From the NCBI GenBank assembly GCA_963772375.1, contig CAVYXG010000005.1, positions 1,426,001 through 1,490,000 on the forward strand: a stretch of DNA of 64,000 nucleotides. Reading direction: 5' to 3'. This document shows positions 1-8,338 of the stretch, one piece after another. The stretch is from DATBHM01 sp963772375 (GTDB lineage Bacteria > Actinomycetota > UBA4738 > JACQTL01). Position numbers and translations under genes: made by a program. The first letter of the stretch is position 1; every line of letters begins with the position of its first letter. Below the pieces are notes generated by a model. That model ran no database searches. It was not told where the DNA came from and saw only the letters and a list, made by a program, of their open reading frames with translations.

Positions 1-1
1 C

Positions 2-1138
2 GGCAAGGCGTACGGGCAGGTGCTGGCCGACGTCCGGCGCCTGCGGAACGACCAGCTCCAGCACGACCTGCTGCTGACCGGGGTGAACCTGCAGGACACG
101 TTCCCGTCCGCCCGGTGGTTCCCGGGCGGCGCGGCCTCGCCGATCGTGTGCGAGATGCGGGTGTTCGAGGATCTGATGGTCGTCGTTCCCGAGCGCGGGG
201 TGATGTGGGGGCTGCCGTACTCGTTCGTGGAGGACGTCCGGTTCGACTCCGACCTCTATCAGGTGCACGTGTCGGTGGACGACGGGGCGGAGCACGTGTT
301 CGGGATGCTCGGGAAGCGCTCGGAGGAGTTCGTGAACGAGCTGCGCCGGAACATGGACGCGCTGGCCGCGCGGACGGCGCGGTCCCTGGGGTTCCTGGTT
401 CCGGGGCTGGAGCCGGCGGTGATGTCGCGTGTGGCGGCGCGGATGCGCGACGGGCGGGCGGTCCAGCAGCACGAGATCGACGACGTCGCGCCGGGGGTGT
501 GGCCGCGCCTGGTGAACGCCGTGATGGGAACCCCCGACCTCCAGTCGACCTACGCGAGGCTGACGTCGATGTGCCCCCCCGGGTGGGCAGCGCTCGGGGT
601 GAAGGCGGTGCTCACCCAGGAGGACGACTCGTCCGCGGCTTCGGGCGAGCAGTGGCAGCCGGCCGGCGACGGCTCTTCGGAATCGGCTGACGCGGAGGAG
701 AACGTGGCCGGCGTGACCGAGGACGAGACCGGCCGCGACCGGACCATCCTGTGGTTCTTCATCCCGCTGGCGGACGGCGAGCGGCCCCTCAACGCCGTCG
801 CGCAGGAGATCACCTCGGAGAAGGGCCACGCGACGTACGTGTTCCGACTCATGCCGCCCGAGCAGTTCGAGACCGCGCGGCAGGCGGGGGACGCGGCGCT
901 CGCCGGCGCGGTCACGGCCGCGATCGCCCGGCTGAACCGGGCCCTGCTCACGCTGAACTTCCGCCGCGAGCCGATCTACCTCACCGACGACCAGATCGCG
1001 ACGGGCCGGTGGGCTCGCTACCGGGCGGCCGTCCGCAAGCTCGACTACCTGCAGTGGGCGCGGACGGCGTTCCTCGGCCGCGCGATCCACAACACGACCT
1101 GGGAACAGCAACTCCTCGACCTCGCCAAGCAAGCCTGA
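2..1138 (+). CDS. Unknown protein, 5' end beyond window
   Basis: The reading frame is open to the first base of the window, so the true start probably lies upstream; the first in-frame start visible is a GTG at 20. About 378 residues are present. I do not recognise the family. The N-terminal half reads as a mixed alpha/beta cytoplasmic domain. An acidic, Ser/Ala/Glu-rich linker follows (about residues 205-240), then a second folded part with an alternating hydrophobic stretch (ILWFFIPLA) and a basic, helical C-terminus rich in Arg, Trp and Tyr. No signal peptide or membrane segment is visible. Nothing nearby indicates its role. Confidence 0.7.
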   Translation, partial: GKAYGQVLADVRRLRNDQLQHDLLLTGVNLQDTFPSARWFPGGAASPIVCEMRVFEDLMVVVPERGVMWGLPYSFVEDVRFDSDLYQVHVSVDDGAEHVFGMLGKRSEEFVNELRRNMDALAARTARSLGFLVPGLEPAVMSRVAARMRDGRAVQQHEIDDVAPGVWPRLVNAVMGTPDLQSTYARLTSMCPPGWAALGVKAVLTQEDDSSAASGEQWQPAGDGSSESADAEENVAGVTEDETGRDRTILWFFIPLADGERPLNAVAQEITSEKGHATYVFRLMPPEQFETARQAGDAALAGAVTAAIARLNRALLTLNFRREPIYLTDDQIATGRWARYRAAVRKLDYLQWARTAFLGRAIHNTTWEQQLLDLAKQA

Positions 1139-1233
1139 GCCCCGGCTTCGGCCGGACGATGTCACCCCTCTGGTCTATCGTTCCGAGGTGGTCGACCGTC
1201 CACCCCGGTGACCCAGCGGAAAGGACACGTTCG

Positions 1234-1422
1234 ATGGGCGAAGCCGCTCGCAAGAGGCGTGCATTGCTCAGCGACGAGGAGTTGAGGCGTCGTGCCATGG
1301 CCTCGCCGGCGGTGCAAGAGCGAATCGCCGAGATCCAGGCGGAGATGAGGGCTCAGACGGCTCCCCTGCCCCCCGGTCTCACGAAGGAGGACCTGGTGGA
1401 GATCCTCCGTGAGCGGGAGTAG
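1234..1422 (+). CDS. Small antitoxin-like protein
   Basis: This is a 62-residue, highly charged and mostly helical protein. The start is the ATG at 1234, a few bases after a GGAAAGGA run. The sequence has short helices rich in Arg and Glu, a Pro-rich hinge (PLPPG), and a C-terminal helix ending KEDLVEILRERE. Its stop lies inside the start region of the next gene (14-base overlap), whose product looks like a RelE/ParE-type toxin. A small charged protein encoded just upstream of, and overlapping, such a gene is the usual arrangement of a type II antitoxin. The assignment rests on gene order and protein character, not on a recognised DNA-binding fold, so a plain hypothetical protein is possible. 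Confidence 0.5.
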   Translation: MGEAARKRRALLSDEELRRRAMASPAVQERIAEIQAEMRAQTAPLPPGLTKEDLVEILRERE

Positions 1423-1681
1423 TCGCTGGAATCTCAAGCCGGACTGCTTCTATCGAGCACTCGCCGAATGGCGAGCAACCAATCCTGATCCCGAGACGAG
1501 CAGTCATGTCCACGATCGACTGATCGATCTGGCGGACGACCCCCTGCGCATGGGTCGTGAAGACCCGGATCATCCCGGAGTCCGTCAGGTCCGTGTCCAG
1601 GGTGCGGACGTCATCATCGTCTTCGTCCTGGACTTCGAGAACCGCTCGGTGTGTGTTGCCTCCATCTTCGAAGCCAGCTGA
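1409..1681 (+). CDS. RelE/ParE-like toxin candidate
   Basis: This 90-residue protein starts at a GTG overlapping the preceding gene. The order is an N-terminal helical hairpin (FYRALAEWRA), a loop with DPLRMG, then beta strands VRQVRVQGADVIIVFVL and a final strand VCVASIF. RelE/ParE-superfamily toxins have this order of helices followed by a small beta sheet that carries an Arg in an R-x-R strand. If it is a toxin, it would act on ribosome-bound mRNA (RelE type) or gyrase (ParE type); the sequence does not decide between them. Residue-level similarity to a named family is weak, so the call relies on fold pattern plus the overlapping upstream partner. Confidence 0.5.
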   Translation: MSGSSRWNLKPDCFYRALAEWRATNPDPETSSHVHDRLIDLADDPLRMGREDPDHPGVRQVRVQGADVIIVFVLDFENRSVCVASIFEAS

Positions 1682-1735
1682 AGTCCGCCGGACTCATCGT
1701 CCCGCTGGCGGCCAAGTCGGTGTACTTCCTGTCGT

Positions 1736-3058
1736 TCAACGTGAGGCGGGACGCTCTTCCACAAGCCAGGCGGTGCCCGGGTCACCGGCGCCTGTCGCCG
1801 TCCAGAACGGTTTGCTCGCGCAGAGGTTCTCGGAGACACGGCATTCGACGAGGGCGACCGTGTCAGGCGTGGGCTCGGTCATTACGAGGATGACGGGAGC
1901 GCCCGCGTCTGACCCTTTCCACAGCGTCTGGAACGCCCCGTCGACACCGGCTTCACCGCCGAGCTGTGAGGTCGTCCCCTGGAGCACGAACGTCGTCGGG
2001 GCGGTTCGGTCCGGCGATGTCGTGAGGATCCCCGACACCGCTTGGCCATTCGACTGGAACGAGGCCTGAAGGATCCCGCAGCCATGTCCCGCCTGCTTGC
2101 CGGATCCCATATGCCCGCCGGAACCGCTCGACACGATGGGCACGATGACCCAGCAGCGGCCGTCCCCCTCGGTGAGCACGGCGAAGCCTCTCGTCGGGTC
2201 CGTGGCGATCGCGCTTCCGTAGCCGTCGAGCCGCTGGAGGGACCGCTGTGACTCTGACCACACCGCGGCGGAGGCAGCCGCACCGTCGCCCGTGGAGACA
2301 AGGAGATCCATCCCGATGAAACCCACCACGTGGACGTAGGCATCGACAGGGGTGTTGGTCTTGATGCTGACCGTGCAGCAAGGGGATAGTGGTCGTATCC
2401 GCATTACGGATGCGGTCGAGTTTTCGTTCAGTGTCGCATAGGCGACCCACTTGCCGTCAGCGGAGATCGCGAACCCGTCGGTGTGGGAAGCGAGGAGGCG
2501 CGCCTGTCCTCCTCCGGCCGGGATCAGCCACAAGTGGGTCTCGCGCCCGGCCCGGCCGCCGAGCACGACCACCCCGTACGGCGTGGAGACCGGTGGTTGC
2601 ACGGCAGTATCGTCCGGCACGATCCCCACGACTGCCGGCTGCGGACCGCCGGGGAAGAACCGATACACGACGCCGTCGACGAACAGCATCGTGTCGTTCG
2701 GTCTGGTCCACGGGGCGAACGAAGGCGCCGGAATGGGGCTGGGTGTGCTGGTGACGGGCGCGCTGGTCGGCGGGATGGTCGTGGACGGTGCGCTCGTCGG
2801 GACCGGCGACGGGCCGGTGAGCGAGCCGATCGGCACCGGTGTGCTGCCGTTCCCGCCGGTCAGGCCGTACCCGGCCACGACGCCGCCGACCACGAGCACC
2901 ACGGCGACCGCAAGGACGGCGGAGTTCCTCGCCACCCGGCGGCGGGCGGACGCGAGCACGCCCGGCGGCGCCTTCGCCGGAGGTGCGGCCTCACCTGCGA
3001 GGTCCTCCAGCGCGTCGCGAAGCTGCTCGTCGTCGAAGTCGTCGGGAGGCTCAGGCAT
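1736..3058 (-). CDS. Membrane-anchored sigma-factor partner with propeller-like exterior
   Basis: The protein has 440 residues. An acidic cytoplasmic segment (about 1-45, beginning MPEPPDDFDDEQLRDALEDL) precedes one transmembrane helix (about 47-67, VLAVAVVLVVGGVVAG). A Pro/Ser/Thr-rich extracellular linker follows (about 75-115), then a C-terminal region of about 320 residues with repeated beta-strand patterns (DGKWVAYAT, HLWLIPAGGG) like a WD40/TolB-type propeller. The gene overlaps the end of the upstream ECF sigma-factor gene by 8 bases, so the two are translationally coupled. That pairing suggests an anti-sigma or sensor role, with the short cytoplasmic part contacting sigma. No zinc-binding anti-sigma (ZAS) motif is visible. 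Confidence 0.7.
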   Translation of the reverse strand: MPEPPDDFDDEQLRDALEDLAGEAAPPAKAPPGVLASARRRVARNSAVLAVAVVLVVGGVVAGYGLTGGNGSTPVPIGSLTGPSPVPTSAPSTTIPPTSAPVTSTPSPIPAPSFAPWTRPNDTMLFVDGVVYRFFPGGPQPAVVGIVPDDTAVQPPVSTPYGVVVLGGRAGRETHLWLIPAGGGQARLLASHTDGFAISADGKWVAYATLNENSTASVMRIRPLSPCCTVSIKTNTPVDAYVHVVGFIGMDLLVSTGDGAAASAAVWSESQRSLQRLDGYGSAIATDPTRGFAVLTEGDGRCWVIVPIVSSGSGGHMGSGKQAGHGCGILQASFQSNGQAVSGILTTSPDRTAPTTFVLQGTTSQLGGEAGVDGAFQTLWKGSDAGAPVILVMTEPTPDTVALVECRVSENLCASKPFWTATGAGDPGTAWLVEERPASR

Positions 3059-3587
3059 CGTTCGTTCCCATCGTCGTTCGGAGCGTTTGCATGCCGCGCG
3101 AGACCAGCGAACGGACCGTGCCCGTCCGGCATCGAAGGATCTCGGCGGTCTGGTGTTCCGAGAGGTCGAGGTAGAACCGAAGGGCGATCGCCGCGCGCTG
3201 GCGTTCCGGCAATGCGAGCAGCGCCGAACGCAGCGCGTCCCGGTCGACCACCGTTCGTTCGGCCGACGGCTCGGCGGGAGGAACCGTCGCCCCTCGCTGC
3301 ACGAACGCCCGCTCGCGCGAGCGCCCTCGGAAGTAGTTGCGGGACAAGTTCACCACCGAGCGCCGGAGGTACGGCCCGAAGGCGTCGGCCTCCCGGAGGT
3401 GCGCCAGGCGCCCAACGGACCGCACGAACGCCTCGTGCGCGAGGTCCTGCGCGGCCTCCCGGTCGCCGGTCAGCAGGTACGCGAGACGAACCGCGTCCGG
3501 CACGTTGCGCTCGTACAGCTCGGCGAGTCTGCTCGACCGTTCGGTCACCCGGCCCCCCAGGCCAACGAGTGCATCCTGCTCCACCAT
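3051..3587 (-). CDS. ECF-family RNA polymerase sigma factor
   Basis: At 178 residues this is the normal length for an extracytoplasmic-function sigma factor, which directs core RNA polymerase to stress or envelope promoters. Region 2 is visible at about residues 20-90 (AVRLAYLLTGDREAAQDLAHE, then the PYLRRSVVNLSRNYFR DNA-contact part). Region 4 is at about 113-172 (ALLALPERQRAAIALRFY and a helix-turn-helix around TAEILRCRTGTVRSLVSRG). It resembles the SigE/sigma-24 group of actinobacteria. The following gene overlaps its stop codon and encodes a membrane protein with a short cytoplasmic N-terminus, its probable regulator. Confidence 0.88.
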   Translation of the reverse strand: MVEQDALVGLGGRVTERSSRLAELYERNVPDAVRLAYLLTGDREAAQDLAHEAFVRSVGRLAHLREADAFGPYLRRSVVNLSRNYFRGRSRERAFVQRGATVPPAEPSAERTVVDRDALRSALLALPERQRAAIALRFYLDLSEHQTAEILRCRTGTVRSLVSRGMQTLRTTMGTNDA

Positions 3588-3623
3588 GCATGCAAGACAC
3601 CGCAGCCCGCGGGAACGCTGCGG

Positions 3624-3824
3624 CTATCTGGCGAAGAAGTGCAGCCCCAGCCAGGCCCACCCGGCCATGAGCCCGACCCGGCCGGATCGGGTTCGCATGA
3701 CGTTTCGGAACAGCGTCGACAGTGACGGGATGCGCGAACGCTTCCGCCGGCTGAGCAGCTCGAGCAGGAACGCCGATGCCCCGATGGCCGAGTACACGAA
3801 GATCGTGAAGTCGCGCGAGCTCAT
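3624..3824 (-). CDS. Small membrane protein
   Basis: This 66-residue protein starts at an ATG that overlaps the stop of the upstream gene by 4 bases. One hydrophobic helix runs from about residue 6 to 23 (TIFVYSAIGASAFLLEL). A basic stretch follows (SRRKRSR), then a second hydrophobic segment near the C-terminus (VGLMAGWAWLGLHFF). Small two-helix proteins of this form, with a basic middle and a WxWLGxHF-like ending, are widespread in actinobacteria as uncharacterised families (it resembles DUF6186, from memory). It is probably co-translated with the larger membrane protein upstream; the function is unknown. Confidence 0.7.
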   Translation of the reverse strand: MSSRDFTIFVYSAIGASAFLLELLSRRKRSRIPSLSTLFRNVMRTRSGRVGLMAGWAWLGLHFFAR

Positions 3825-4501
3825 CGCCGGAGCAGCCCCCATCCGATCCGGAGCCACAGCAGCAGCGCCAGCCACCGCCCGATGTGCGTCCCGAGGAAGG
3901 GGTCCGACAGCACGCTGATCGTCGGGTGGCGGTAGGAGTCCGTCGACAGGTTCGGCTGCAGGAACAGGTTGGTCAGCTCCCAGATCGACAGCGCCACGAT
4001 GACGAGCATCCACAGCACCTTGCCCGACCGCTCGACCGGCTCGAGCGGCTCCTCGCGGAGCGGGCCGTGCCACGACAGGGCGATCCCGACGGCCCCAACG
4101 GCCGCCACCGCCAGGGAGGGGACGACCGAATAGCGGGCGAACCACCCGAAGACCAGCGCGAATCCGATCGCCGGGATCAGCAGGAGCGGGATCGACGACC
4201 GTGCGAGCACCGAGCGAATTCCGGCCAGGAGCTCCGGTGGGTCGCCCCACAGGCCCACTGGACGTTCGGCGGTCCCGAGCGCCACCCGCTCCCGCGCCCG
4301 CGTGATCGCCAGCGCGACGGCCGTCCCCACGAGGATCAGGAAATGCAGGGGGTTGCCGGAGAGCTCGTCGAACAGCGCGGCGACCAGCAGACAGATGATC
4401 ACGGGCTCGTGAACGCCCGCTCGGACGGTGTCGGCCACGCCCACGGACACGGGTTCGTCCGACAGCCGTCGCGCCCTGATGTCCCGATCGGGTTCGCTCA
4501 C
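3821..4501 (-). CDS. Polytopic membrane protein of unknown function
   Basis: The protein has 226 residues, with a charged cytoplasmic N-terminus of about 25 residues and roughly five to six hydrophobic segments. Examples are VIICLLVAALFD, LLLIPAIGFALVFGWF, SLAVAAVGAVGIAL and VLWMLVIVALSIW. A short loop with PNLSTDSYRHPTIS lies before the final helices. It is encoded just upstream of, and overlapping, a two-helix small membrane protein, and the two probably form one unit. No transport or enzyme motif is recognisable. Confidence 0.65.
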   Translation of the reverse strand: MSEPDRDIRARRLSDEPVSVGVADTVRAGVHEPVIICLLVAALFDELSGNPLHFLILVGTAVALAITRARERVALGTAERPVGLWGDPPELLAGIRSVLARSSIPLLLIPAIGFALVFGWFARYSVVPSLAVAAVGAVGIALSWHGPLREEPLEPVERSGKVLWMLVIVALSIWELTNLFLQPNLSTDSYRHPTISVLSDPFLGTHIGRWLALLLWLRIGWGLLRR

Positions 4502-4687
4502 CGCGAATCGCCTCCGAGTCCCCGCTGCATCCAGCGTATCGCCGAGGCAGCATCCACGTGACGCTGGGCCCCGCCCGCGGGGGCCGCCCGGCCCGATGCC
4601 GCACCCGGGCGGGGATGGAACAATGTGACACCGAACGGATCACGATGTGCGACGCCCGCCATGGCGTCGTCCGAAAGGAGAACCGAC

Positions 4688-5596
4688 ATGGAACTCGGCT
4701 ACGACAAGCCCCTGTACATCCTGGCGTTCGACCACCGGGGGTCGTTCCAGAAGAAGTTCTTCGGCATCTCGGGCGAGCCGTCGCCGGAGCAGGCCGAGCG
4801 CATCGGCGACGCCAAGATGGTGATCTACGAGGGGTTCCGCAAGGCCGTCGAGGGCGGCGCGCCCAAGGAGGCCGGCGGGTTCCTGGTGGATGAGCAGTTC
4901 GGCGCCGACATCGCCCGCACCGGCAAGAAGGAGGGCTTCCAGTTCGCCATGCCGGTCGAGAAGTCCGGGCAGGACGAGTTCGACTTCCAGTACGGCGAGG
5001 ACTTCGGCCGGCACATCGAGGACTTCGACCCGACGTTCTCCAAGGTGCTCGTGCGGTGGAACCCCGAGGGCGACCAGGGCATGAACCAGCGCCAAGGCGC
5101 GCGGCTGAAGCGGCTCGGCGACTGGCTGCACGCGAACGACCGGAAGTTCCTGTTCGAGCTGCTGGTGCCCGCAGAGCCGCACCAACTCGAGGCCGTCGGC
5201 GGCGACGCCGGCCGGTACGACACCGAGGTCCGGCCGGGGCTCATGCGCGCCGCGATCGGGGCGATCCAGGACGCCGGGATCGAGCCCGACATCTGGAAGA
5301 TCGAGGGCATCGACGCGCGGGAGGACTGTGAGCGGATCAGCGAGCAGGTCCGCCGCGACGGCCGCGACGGCGTGGCCTGCGTGGTGCTCGGACGCGGCGC
5401 CGACGACAACGCGGTGATTCACTGGCTGCAGACCGGTTCGGGCGTCCCCGGGTACATCGGGTTTGCCATCGGACGGACGATCTGGTGGGACGCCCTGAAG
5501 GGCTTCGTCGACGCCACCTCGACCCGCGACGCCGCGAGCGACGCGATCGGGGCGAACTATCGCCGCATGATCGACGCGTACAACGGGACCGCGTAG
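4688..5596 (+). CDS. Stand-alone DUF2090 class I aldolase-like protein
   Basis: The protein has 302 residues. The ATG at 4688 is preceded by GAAAGGAGAA, a good ribosome-binding site. The sequence matches the DUF2090 domain as I know it: PLYILAFDHRGSF near the N-terminus, FELLVPAEP in the middle and a DIWKIEGID strand around residue 204, where Lys204 is placed like a Schiff-base lysine. DUF2090 is best known as the C-terminal half of IolC-type proteins in inositol catabolism, linked to 2-deoxy-5-keto-gluconate 6-phosphate cleavage. Here it is not fused to the PfkB kinase domain, and no iol genes are in the window. It is followed 52 bases later by a dodecin gene. The substrate is unknown. Confidence 0.8.
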   Translation: MELGYDKPLYILAFDHRGSFQKKFFGISGEPSPEQAERIGDAKMVIYEGFRKAVEGGAPKEAGGFLVDEQFGADIARTGKKEGFQFAMPVEKSGQDEFDFQYGEDFGRHIEDFDPTFSKVLVRWNPEGDQGMNQRQGARLKRLGDWLHANDRKFLFELLVPAEPHQLEAVGGDAGRYDTEVRPGLMRAAIGAIQDAGIEPDIWKIEGIDAREDCERISEQVRRDGRDGVACVVLGRGADDNAVIHWLQTGSGVPGYIGFAIGRTIWWDALKGFVDATSTRDAASDAIGANYRRMIDAYNGTA

Positions 5597-5648
5597 GCGG
5601 GCCCGCGCTCAGAACCGAACGTCTGCGGCTGGAAGGGAGCTTGCTGCG

Positions 5649-5852
5649 ATGTCCGTCATCAAGACGATCGACCTGGTGGGCGTATCCACGGAGTCCTGGC
5701 GCGACGCGGCGGCGCAGGCGCTGGCCGAGGCGTCCAAGACGCTGCGCAGCATCGAGGCCATGGACATCCTCGAGACGAGCGCGACCGTCGAGGGCGACCA
5801 GATCGCCGAGTACCACACCCACGTCAGGATCCGGTTCCGGATCGAACGGTAA
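5649..5852 (+). CDS. Dodecin family flavin-binding protein
   Basis: This 67-residue protein is the usual length for a dodecin, a dodecameric shell that stores flavin (or CoA) in the cytoplasm. The visible pattern is an N-terminal strand (VIKTIDLVGVS), one helix (SWRDAAAQALAEASKTL), and two strands with EAMDILETSATVEGDQI and the conserved EYHTHVRIRFRIER ending. GGAAGGGAG lies upstream of the ATG. It is in line with the DUF2090 gene and converges on the L,D-transpeptidase gene. Confidence 0.9.
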   Translation: MSVIKTIDLVGVSTESWRDAAAQALAEASKTLRSIEAMDILETSATVEGDQIAEYHTHVRIRFRIER

Positions 5853-5881
5853 AGGACCCTGAGGCCGCGGGACGGTCCTGG

Positions 5882-6793
5882 TCAGTCGCTCGGGTAGACG
5901 AAGACCGGCGTGCCGATCGGCAGGCGGTCGAACGCCCAGTTCGTGACGTCGTCGGTCAGGCGGACGCAGCCGTGGCTGGCGGGGAAGGCCGGGACGGACG
6001 GCGACCCGTGGATCGCGTAGCCGCCGTAGAAGTACGACGGCCGCCACATGTCGCCCAGGTAGCTGGTGTGCGGTCCGTCGATCTTGCGGTCGATCGCGAA
6101 GTGGCCGCGCGGCGTGTGGGCGAGGACGGTGTCGCCGGACGAGTTCTGGAACGTGCTCCCGCTGCCGGTCGACGTGTCGAACACGTGGGTGACCTCGCCG
6201 TTCCAGACGAACATCAGGATCTGCCGGTCGATGTCCACTTCGACGTGCCTTCCCGGCGAGGTGTCCTCGGGGACGAGCGCCGCCGGATGCGCGAGGGCCT
6301 TGCGCGTCTCCGGACCCACCGCCCCGTCCACACCGATGCGGTTCGCCTTCTGGAACGCCATGACGGCGTGCAGGGTGTCGTCGCCGAACTCGCCGTCGAC
6401 GTCGAACACGAAGAACCCCATCGATGCCAGCTGCTGCTGGAGCTGTTCGACCTCGGGCCCCTTGTCGCCGACGCGCAGGATCACGGGCTCGGGCGGCGTC
6501 GTCGGCGAGGGAGCGGTCGTCGGCGATGGGTCCGAGGTGGGGGACGGAGGCACCGAAGGCGAGGGTTGCCCGGTCGGTGACGGTTCGACCGACGGCTGGC
6601 TCGACGCGGATGGCGAGGGCGCAGCCGACGTCGACGGAACGGTCGAGGGCTGTGTCGTCGGCGGCGCGGGCGCCGAGCCGGCCGGAACGGACGGCGAGCC
6701 GCCGTTGGCGGACGTCCCCGACGCCGAGCACGCCGCCAGGCCCAGGCAGAGCACGGACGCCACCACCCGGGCGCGGACCACCGTCGACCTCAC
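5882..6793 (-). CDS. L,D-transpeptidase lipoprotein with peptidoglycan-binding domain
   Basis: The product has 303 residues from a GTG at 6793 preceded by a strong GAGAGGAGGCAGC site. A lipoprotein signal ends in LAACSAS (lipobox Cys near residue 20). A long Pro/Ser/Thr linker follows (about 25-105), then a PG_binding_1 domain (about 108-165, RVGDKGPEVEQLQQQL), then a YkuD catalytic domain (about 175-303). The active-site motif ASHGCVRL places the nucleophile at Cys276, with the partner His in YAIHGSP. The enzyme would make 3-3 peptidoglycan cross-links or attach proteins at the outer face of the membrane. Confidence 0.9.
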   Translation of the reverse strand: MRSTVVRARVVASVLCLGLAACSASGTSANGGSPSVPAGSAPAPPTTQPSTVPSTSAAPSPSASSQPSVEPSPTGQPSPSVPPSPTSDPSPTTAPSPTTPPEPVILRVGDKGPEVEQLQQQLASMGFFVFDVDGEFGDDTLHAVMAFQKANRIGVDGAVGPETRKALAHPAALVPEDTSPGRHVEVDIDRQILMFVWNGEVTHVFDTSTGSGSTFQNSSGDTVLAHTPRGHFAIDRKIDGPHTSYLGDMWRPSYFYGGYAIHGSPSVPAFPASHGCVRLTDDVTNWAFDRLPIGTPVFVYPSD

Positions 6794-6952
6794 GTTTCGC
6801 TGCCTCCTCTCGACGACGCCGGTATCGGCTCGAATCGAGGCTCGTTGATGCGGGACGCCAAGTTTCGCACCCGAACAACGTCTCCGGCAGGGAATCCGTC
6901 GGGTTCTTCCGGCCCGGCCGGGCCAGCGGGCCCGCGTGGGAGAATTCCGGCG

Positions 6953-8224
6953 ATGCCGGCAACCATCCTGGTCGGGACCCAGTGGGGCGACGAGGGCAAG
7001 GGCAAGGTCACGGACTTCGTGGCCGACCACATGGACTTCGTGGTCCGCTACCAGGGCGGCAACAACGCCGGGCACACCGTCCTGGCGGGCGACCAGCTGC
7101 TCAAGCTCCACCTGATCCCGAGCGGCATCCTCTACCCCCACATCACCTCGGTGATCGCCGACGCGGTGGTGGTCGACCCCCGCGTGCTCATCGAGGAGAT
7201 GGACAGCCTGGAGGCGCGGTCGATCGACACCTCCAAGCTCGTGATCAGCGGGAACGCCCACCTGATCATGCCCTACCACCTCGAGCTCGAGAAGGTCACG
7301 GAACGGTTCCTCGGCCGCAACGCACTCGGGACGACCAAGCGTGGCATCGGGCCCGCGTACGCCGACCGCGCCGCCCGGATCGGCCTGCGTGTGCAGGACC
7401 TGTACGACGAGAAGATCTTCCGGGAGAAGCTCGAGGTGGTTCTCAAAGAGAAGAACCTCGTCCTGACCAAGGTCTACGGTCGCCTGCCGCTCGAGGCCGA
7501 TCGGATCGTCGGGGACTACGCCGGCTACGGGGAACGCCTGAAGCCGCACATGGCCGACACGTCGAAGCTGCTGTTCGAGGCCCTGCGGGCCGGCAAGCAC
7601 GTGATGCTGGAGGGGGCACAGGGGACGCTCCTCGACCTTGACCACGGGACGTATCCGTTCGTCACGTCGTCGTCTCCCGTCGCGGGCGGTGCGCTCGCGA
7701 GCGCGGGCCTCGGTCCGAGGGAGGTCGACCGCGTGATCGGCGTGACGAAGGCGTACGTCACACGTGTCGGCGCGGGGCCGTTCCCCACCGAGGACACCGG
7801 CGAGGACGGGGAACGGATGGGGGAGCGGGGACAGGAGTTCGGCACGACGACCGGGCGGAAGCGCCGGTGCGGCTGGTTCGACGCCGTGCTGCTGCGCTAC
7901 GCCGCGCGGGTGAACGGCCTCACCGAGATCTTCCTGACCAAGCTCGACGTGCTGAGCGGGTTCGAGAAGGTGAAGGTGTGCACGGCCTACCGGGCCGGCG
8001 ACACCGAATACGACGACGTCCCACCCAACCAGTCGCTGTTCCACGCGGCGAGGCCGGTGTACGAGGAGGTCGACGGCTGGGCGGAGGACCTCAGCGAAGG
8101 CAGGTCCTTCGACGCGCTTCCCAAGGCCGCCCAAGCGTACGTCGAACACCTCGAGGACCTCGGGGGCGTCCGCGTGAGCGCGGTGTCCGTGGGCCCGTCC
8201 CGCGAACAGACGCTGGTTCGATAG
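6953..8224 (+). CDS. purA: Adenylosuccinate synthetase
   Basis: This 423-residue enzyme has the normal length. It joins IMP and aspartate with GTP to give adenylosuccinate, the first step from IMP to AMP. The GTP/IMP-binding N-terminus TQWGDEGKGK (about 9-18) and QGGNNAGHT (about 36-44) are intact, as is the IMP loop with TTKRGIGPAY. The later substrate loop TTTGRKRRCGW is also complete. The ATG at 6953 was chosen because homology starts exactly there (PATILVGTQWGDEGK); upstream in-frame codons encode a low-complexity stretch. It opens the purine locus but is separated from purD by about 2 kb of disrupted genes. Confidence 0.97.
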   Translation: MPATILVGTQWGDEGKGKVTDFVADHMDFVVRYQGGNNAGHTVLAGDQLLKLHLIPSGILYPHITSVIADAVVVDPRVLIEEMDSLEARSIDTSKLVISGNAHLIMPYHLELEKVTERFLGRNALGTTKRGIGPAYADRAARIGLRVQDLYDEKIFREKLEVVLKEKNLVLTKVYGRLPLEADRIVGDYAGYGERLKPHMADTSKLLFEALRAGKHVMLEGAQGTLLDLDHGTYPFVTSSSPVAGGALASAGLGPREVDRVIGVTKAYVTRVGAGPFPTEDTGEDGERMGERGQEFGTTTGRKRRCGWFDAVLLRYAARVNGLTEIFLTKLDVLSGFEKVKVCTAYRAGDTEYDDVPPNQSLFHAARPVYEEVDGWAEDLSEGRSFDALPKAAQAYVEHLEDLGGVRVSAVSVGPSREQTLVR

Positions 8225-8338
8225 CGCGGAGAACCGACTCGAGCCGGTAGCCGCGACCTGCCGCGGCGAACCGGCGGCCAGACAGCGCCGAGAATCCCAG
8301 CGGGCCGGTCAACGAATCGGCTCGGATCGGCCCCCGTC

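Noticed and set aside
6794..8149. Upstream extension of the L,D-transpeptidase frame antisense to purA
   Set aside because: The added part is antisense to a certain purA gene; the GTG at 6793 with GAGGAGG and a lipoprotein signal is clearly the start.
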